Positions 12,889 through 16,666 of a stretch of DNA of 16,666 nucleotides are shown piece by piece (position 1 is the first letter of the stretch; the number at the start of each line of letters is the position of its first letter). The notes beneath the pieces were generated by a model. That model worked only from the letters and a program-made list of their open reading frames with translations, was not told the origin of the DNA and searched no databases. Source of the stretch: Acidobacteriota bacterium (lineage in GTDB: Bacteria > Acidobacteriota > Aminicenantia > UBA2199). The stretch lies in the NCBI GenBank assembly GCA_021817755.1, contig JAKAGC010000013.1, forward strand, positions 1-16,666, in the 5' to 3' direction. Made by a program: the position numbers and the translations under genes.

Positions 12889-14678
12889 TTATTATTTTTT
12901 TCCTTATAATTATTGCACTCGCTTAAAGAATCCTTCACAGCATCCTTCCAAAAGGTCTCAAGTGCTTCAATACATGATTTATCCTCATAGAGTTTATGTT
13001 TATTGGCTCCGATGCGCGCCCTGATTTCCTTCCTAAAGGAATCGTTAGAACCCAGTTTAGAAGCCATATTAATATAGTCTTCAACCGAATTCGTAACAGT
13101 ATCCGTTACGCCCATCATTTTTAAAATTCCAAGGCTTTGCCTACCCCTCATCAACAAACCCGGAAAAGTAACCACAGGCAAATTGTAAGCAATCGCATCC
13201 ATTGTCGTGTTACACCCAGACCAACCCACACTATCCAGGAATACATCCGCCGATGAGTGGAGACTGAAATACTCTGATGCAGGCAGAGACGGCAGAAAAA
13301 GAACATGATCGTCAAATTTAAGCCCAAATGAACCAAATGCATGTTCCAATCTCCGGCGAAATATGTTAACTACCGGCAACGTTTGTCTTCCAGTGATAAA
13401 GATAAATTGACTATTCCTGACTTTTTTTGCAATACGAGGAAATACATAATCATACTCAGGAAGGTATTTAAATAAAGATTGCAGACATAAATAAAGTACC
13501 CCCCCTTTTTTCAACCCCAGTTGCCCCTTGATATCAGGATGAGGACCATTTCCAGGAGGAAAATAATAAGACCCCATATTCGGAAGAAGAATAAGTTTCT
13601 CAGTATAATGGGTTTGAGCATCAGGTGGCTCCATCAGATCGGAGCTCAAAAAATAGTCTATAGTCGGTAAACCCGAAGTAGTGGAATGCCCCCATGATGT
13701 ACACTGGATAGGCGCAAGACGTAATGCCGAAAGACGAATCACAAGGCGATTCATCCCGATTTCCGGATAAATCAGTACATGAAGTTTATCCCCAAGAATT
13801 CTCTCACATAGACTCGAAAAAGAGAAATCACCTTCCACCCAATGATGAAATGAATGTCTTGCAATTTCAGTGCATTCATCATTTATATTTCCCGTATGAT
13901 AACCGAATAATTCAAACTTCTTATGATCGATCCCTCGAATCCAACCTCCCGTTAGAAAATTCCATGTCGCATGACTCCGGAAGAAACCCGAAACAAATCC
14001 CACCCGTATCGGTTCCGAAGGTTGAAGAGGCCACATTTTAAGCGGTTGATTCCAATGCCGGTATTTTTCCCCCTGAATTCGACACACCAGATTCCCATAG
14101 CGCTGCTGCAAATCTCGATCGTTATACCCCTGATAAGCAAGATGAAAAGGATATTTCCCGACTGCCCGTGCAGCAATACCAAGAACCCGTGAATCATTAA
14201 AATCAATGGATTCGTATAAACCATCCAGTTGCCTCGTATATCCTTCACGGCAAGATAGAATCTCTTCCTTAGATTTATAAAGAATAGGACACTGAACGGC
14301 AAGAAGGGAAAAACGAATCGATATATTTTGAGGATCAAGTTCCAATGCATTATGCAAAGCAAAAATCGCTTCTTCATTTTTCCCCAATAGTTTATAAACA
14401 TTACCCAGCCTGTGAAATGAGGCCGGATTATTGGGATCTATTTCAATCGCTTTTCTGAAACAGGCCAGACTGATAGGGTAAAATTGAGGGTTATTATTTT
14501 CCAGAATTGCATCACCAAGTTTTAGCCAGATCGAAATATCCCTTTCATTTATTTTCAGGGCCTCTCGATACTCATCTATAAGCCTATTAAACCTATTCTC
14601 AAGAAATTTGTGGGAGGTGCTGCCCTTTCTGGCATGAGATGTTTTAATGATATGCGAATCAGAATATGTTGTTGTCAT
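12885..14678 (-). CDS. TPR-containing O-GlcNAc transferase-like protein (GT41/SPINDLY type)
   Basis: A 597-residue protein. Residues ~45-125 contain TPR helices (ISIWLKLGDAILE, PASFHRLGNVYKLLGKNEEA, ALELDP). Residues ~222-585 form the GT41 glycosyltransferase. RVGFVSGFFRSHA (225-237) places His236 where human OGT has His498. LRLAPIQCTSWGHSTTSG (319-336) is the signature loop. Lys404 in LCLQSLFKYLPEYD (397-410) aligns with the UDP-contacting Lys842 of human OGT. SGCNTTMDAIAYNLPVVTFPG (487-507) corresponds to the HTT loop with Asn for His. The family adds GlcNAc or fucose to Ser/Thr of proteins. The start lacks a Shine-Dalgarno site and follows a predicted promoter by only ~14 bases. It leads an operon with a kinase and a sulfotransferase, all of which could modify Ser/Thr/Tyr hydroxyls. 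Confidence 0.83.
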   Translation of the reverse strand: MTTTYSDSHIIKTSHARKGSTSHKFLENRFNRLIDEYREALKINERDISIWLKLGDAILENNNPQFYPISLACFRKAIEIDPNNPASFHRLGNVYKLLGKNEEAIFALHNALELDPQNISIRFSLLAVQCPILYKSKEEILSCREGYTRQLDGLYESIDFNDSRVLGIAARAVGKYPFHLAYQGYNDRDLQQRYGNLVCRIQGEKYRHWNQPLKMWPLQPSEPIRVGFVSGFFRSHATWNFLTGGWIRGIDHKKFELFGYHTGNINDECTEIARHSFHHWVEGDFSFSSLCERILGDKLHVLIYPEIGMNRLVIRLSALRLAPIQCTSWGHSTTSGLPTIDYFLSSDLMEPPDAQTHYTEKLILLPNMGSYYFPPGNGPHPDIKGQLGLKKGGVLYLCLQSLFKYLPEYDYVFPRIAKKVRNSQFIFITGRQTLPVVNIFRRRLEHAFGSFGLKFDDHVLFLPSLPASEYFSLHSSADVFLDSVGWSGCNTTMDAIAYNLPVVTFPGLLMRGRQSLGILKMMGVTDTVTNSVEDYINMASKLGSNDSFRKEIRARIGANKHKLYEDKSCIEALETFWKDAVKDSLSECNNYKEKNNK

Positions 14679-14698
14679 GGTTTTGATAAAGAAACCAA

Positions 14699-14727
14699 TT
14701 TATACCACAAAAAGGAAAAAAATGCAA
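14699..14727 (-). promoter_or_regulatory. Promoter of the OGT-kinase-sulfotransferase operon
   Basis: Minus-strand TTGCAT (14722-14727), a 17-base spacer and TATAAA (14699-14704). The predicted start near 14692 gives a leader of ~14 bases with no Shine-Dalgarno, so initiation may be near-leaderless. Confidence 0.55.
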
Positions 14728-14798
14728 AATTAATAAGTCTTACTAATCCATAACACAAATGTGCAATCCCAGATAAATTCATATTATGTGTTATTCAT

Positions 14799-14851
14799 AA
14801 AAAAACCCGTACTGGGAAATGATATTTACATATCATAATCCCGTACGGGTT
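14799..14851 (-). terminator. Intrinsic terminator of the tail-collar operon
   Basis: On the minus strand a long hairpin pairs ACCCGTAC-GGGA-ATGATAT with ATATCAT-TCCC-GTACGGGT around a four-base loop, with single bulges. It is followed at once by a T7 run (A7 at 14799-14805 on the plus strand). It lies about 43 bases past the last collar stop and isolates that operon from the OGT operon downstream. Confidence 0.85.
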
Positions 14852-14894
14852 ATTCGTTATGTTTAAAAAATTCAAAAGATAAAAATTAATCTTA

Positions 14895-15437
14895 TTATGG
14901 TCTCACAGGGAATATGCCCTCGGTGGCAATACAAAAGTTTACCGGTAGATAAGGTTGCCTGTTTTCATGCCCCAAATTTCCACCATTTTGAGCTACAGTT
15001 TGTGGTGCAAACTGAGTATCGAGTGTAGGTGTACTGGGAAATGTCTTGTAAACCAATCCTTTTCCAGATGTTTCATTATGAATACCACAATATAAACCAT
15101 TTGGATTATTGGTTGTACCATTTTGATTTACTACGACCCAAGTATGAGTATGATTGGGTATCTGTGTGGTGCTCAATGTAACGGAGGAATTTCCGCCACT
15201 CGCATTTATTGCATATGGAGTTAATCCGGTTCCCTGTCCATAACAAATGGGAATCCTTCCTTGAAGATTAGGAACACCGATAGTATTTTGACCATCACCG
15301 CCATAAATAGTTCCGACTACAGCCAAGAGGGCCTGATATTGCGCAACTGGTAACAATTGCCCATCACAAAATACCCACCCGATTGGGGCATAATCGAAAC
15401 CAAACATTCTAATTTCGCCAATATATGGATCTGCCAT
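14895..15437 (-). CDS. Tail-collar domain protein, paralogue 1 (microcystin-dependent-protein-like)
   Basis: A 180-residue protein consisting of one phage-tail-collar domain. The N-terminus YIGEIRMFGFDYAPIGWVFC (5-24) with DGQLLP, YGGDGQNTIGVPNLQGRIP and the C-terminal QPYLPVNFCIATEGIFP are standard for the microcystin-dependent-protein/MdpB group. No signal peptide is present, and no phage morphogenesis gene surrounds it, so prophage origin is unlikely. A Gly/Asn/Ser/Thr-rich middle (TTNNPNG, GGNSSVTLSTTQIPNHTHTW) could be displayed or modified. AAAGGAG precedes the start. It is the last of three tandem copies before the terminator. The biological role of these bacterial proteins is not well established. 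Confidence 0.84.
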   Translation of the reverse strand: MADPYIGEIRMFGFDYAPIGWVFCDGQLLPVAQYQALLAVVGTIYGGDGQNTIGVPNLQGRIPICYGQGTGLTPYAINASGGNSSVTLSTTQIPNHTHTWVVVNQNGTTNNPNGLYCGIHNETSGKGLVYKTFPSTPTLDTQFAPQTVAQNGGNLGHENRQPYLPVNFCIATEGIFPVRP

Positions 15438-15459
15438 AATATTCTCCTTTAAAAATTAT

Positions 15460-15993
15460 TTATTGCTGCTGTGGAAAATATCCATTCAGAGCAATAATAT
15501 AATTGAGTGCTAGGTACTGCATTCTATTATCATGCAACCCACCACCGCCTGTGTTACTCACTACTCCATTTACAAGGTTAATTTTTAGAGTGGGATCGGT
15601 GGGTTCCGCCACATAAAAATTATCACTTGTGGGTGTAACAGCAAGTACATTTCCGGAAATCGTTTGAAGATTAGCAGATCCGGAAGATGCCACAAAAGTA
15701 TGGGAATGACTTGCTAATTGATTAATTGAAACTGTCGCAGTTTCAGAACCGAATTTTGAACCGATAATCCGGTTGGTTAATCCAGTTCCCTGTCCCTGAT
15801 GCATTGGTGCACGACTTCGTAAATCAGGTAACGCAAAATTTGTAATTCCATCACCACCATACGTGACACCTAAAACTGCATAAAGAGTATCGTGTCCTGA
15901 TATGGTAAGCACCGTTCCATCGCAAAAAGCCCATCCTTCAGGGGCGTAATTGCCGGCAAATAGTCTAATTTCTCCTACAAACTGATCAGACAT
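15460..15993 (-). CDS. Tail-collar domain protein, paralogue 2
   Basis: A 177-residue collar-domain protein: FVGEIRLFAGNYAPEGWAFC (5-24), DGTVL, YGGDGITNFALPDLRSRAP, GSETATVSINQLASHSHTF and a C-terminus MQYLALNYIIALNGYFPQQQ. It shares the ends with its neighbours but the central segment (SSGSANLQTISGNVLAVTP) differs completely, a pattern expected of a conserved scaffold with a variable insert. It is the most divergent at the C-terminus, where the NFCIAT of the other two becomes NYIIAL. AAAAAGGAG lies just upstream of its ATG, and 22 bases separate it from paralogue 1. Confidence 0.84.
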   Translation of the reverse strand: MSDQFVGEIRLFAGNYAPEGWAFCDGTVLTISGHDTLYAVLGVTYGGDGITNFALPDLRSRAPMHQGQGTGLTNRIIGSKFGSETATVSINQLASHSHTFVASSGSANLQTISGNVLAVTPTSDNFYVAEPTDPTLKINLVNGVVSNTGGGGLHDNRMQYLALNYIIALNGYFPQQQ

Positions 15994-16033
15994 GGTTTTC
16001 TCCTTTTTCCTTCATATTGAAATCCTCATGCAG

Positions 16034-16546
16034 TTAAGACCGCGGAGGATAAATGCCTGTTGTAGCTATACAAAAATTAACAACCTGGCAGGGTTGAATA
16101 TTGTCATGCCCTATATTACCTCCGGTAGCAGAAATAACACCGGCATTCATGGCAGTAAAATTTTGAGGGGATAAATAAAGGGGATCATCCACTGCCGGAG
16201 ATGTAGCCAATGATCTGTTGGTTGCAGGTTTAAACGCATCACCATTCTGAGTAGACCCATAAGCATTATGAGAATGTGAGGGCATGGTGTCTACAGTTAA
16301 AGTAACCGTTTCACTGCCTCCTTTTTGTCCTATAGCATAACTTGAAGAACGATGCATAGGAACACGTCCTCTAAAATCCGGCAGGTTAAAATTTGTCCTG
16401 CCATCTCCACCGTACCGAATTCCAAGCAACGAATAGAGGGCATTATTTTGTGAAATTGCTAATAATGCTCCATCACATTTCGCCCAGCCAATCGGTGCAT
16501 AAATAAATCCAAACACTCTGATTTCGCCTAAAAATGGATCAGCCAT
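16034..16546 (-). CDS. Tail-collar domain protein, paralogue 3 (first of the operon)
   Basis: A 170-residue collar-domain protein: FLGEIRVFGFIYAPIGWAKC (5-24), DGALLAISQNNALYSLLG, YGGDGRTNFNLPDFRGRVPM, GGSETVTLTVDTMPSHSHNA, and a C-terminal GHDNIQPCQVVNFCIATTGI before YPPRS. It is the promoter-proximal copy. AAGGAGG immediately upstream is the strongest ribosome site of the three. The gap to paralogue 2 is 40 bases. Its middle portion (TQNGDAFKPATNRSLATSP) again differs from the siblings. Confidence 0.85.
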   Translation of the reverse strand: MADPFLGEIRVFGFIYAPIGWAKCDGALLAISQNNALYSLLGIRYGGDGRTNFNLPDFRGRVPMHRSSSYAIGQKGGSETVTLTVDTMPSHSHNAYGSTQNGDAFKPATNRSLATSPAVDDPLYLSPQNFTAMNAGVISATGGNIGHDNIQPCQVVNFCIATTGIYPPRS

Positions 16547-16575
16547 AAGTCCTCCTTATAATTATTTATTAGATT

Positions 16576-16604
16576 AGTTTAGAGAAATTGGAAAAAATAA
16601 TCAA
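16576..16604 (-). promoter_or_regulatory. Promoter of the tail-collar operon
   Basis: Minus-strand TTGATT (16599-16604), a 17-base spacer and TAAACT (16576-16581), with a predicted start near 16569, 20-25 bases before the first collar ATG. Confidence 0.55.
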
Positions 16605-16666
16605 CCATTACAGGTTAAAAATTTTATATAATTCCAAAACTGTTGTTTTTTAAGATTCGTGGATAA

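Noticed and set aside
13724..14041. 105-codon plus-strand frame opposite the OGT-like gene
   Set aside because: Entirely antisense to conserved GT41 motifs; no promoter or ribosome site.
14895..16546. Prophage remnant suggested by tail-collar domains
   Set aside because: No capsid, tail, integrase, lysis or attachment-site signals; stand-alone collar proteins are common chromosomal genes.

Overview
The window is AT-rich DNA from a bacterium that I cannot place to genus. Several things argue for an ordinary Gram-negative or diderm bacterium: sigma-70-type promoters with 17-bp spacers, strong Shine-Dalgarno sites (AAGGAGG), a lipobox lipoprotein, and a WcaJ-type phosphosugar transferase. A GG-leader peptide at 10.8 kb resembles Bacteroidetes-style leaders. 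The promoters and ribosome sites do not look Bacteroidetes-like, so that resemblance may be convergent or due to transfer.

Layout. (1) 1-4041, plus strand: the end of a surface-polysaccharide locus, with the C-terminal part of a heparinase II/III-like protein, a DUF354 glycosyltransferase-fold protein, a polyprenyl-phosphate hexose-1-phosphate transferase and a YwqK/MORN-type lipoprotein. (2) 4121-6211, plus strand, one operon behind its own promoter: a DUF6916-type small protein, an HprK-like kinase, a PqqD-like RiPP recognition element (lasso B1) and a transglutaminase-like leader peptidase (lasso B2). (3) 6296-10252, minus strand, converging on B2: a micro-ORF, a U32-like/sulfotransferase fusion and an asparagine-synthetase-like lasso cyclase (C), joined by ATGA overlaps, then a 46-aa lasso precursor (A) with its own near-consensus promoter. 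(4) 10803-11030, plus strand: an orphan GG-leader peptide with seven cysteines. (5) 11108-14678, minus strand: an overlapping operon of an OGT/SPINDLY-like TPR glycosyltransferase, a second HprK-like kinase and a second sulfotransferase. (6) 14895-16546, minus strand: three tandem tail-collar-domain (microcystin-dependent-protein-like) paralogues with a promoter and a strong terminator.

The central reading is a lasso-peptide cluster with all four core components (A, B1, B2, C). Its genes are split between two converging transcription units and accompanied by an unusual set of tailoring genes. The predicted core VGAVVNTVEAYSYRPS has a Glu at position 9 for ring closure and ends in Ser. A C-terminal Ser is the residue that HprK-like kinases phosphorylate in paeninodin-type lasso peptides. 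Two kinases, two sulfotransferases and an O-GlcNAc-transferase-like enzyme suggest phosphorylation, sulfation and possibly glycosylation, of this peptide or of the collar-domain proteins alongside. No lasso exporter and no lanthionine-forming enzyme is encoded in the window.
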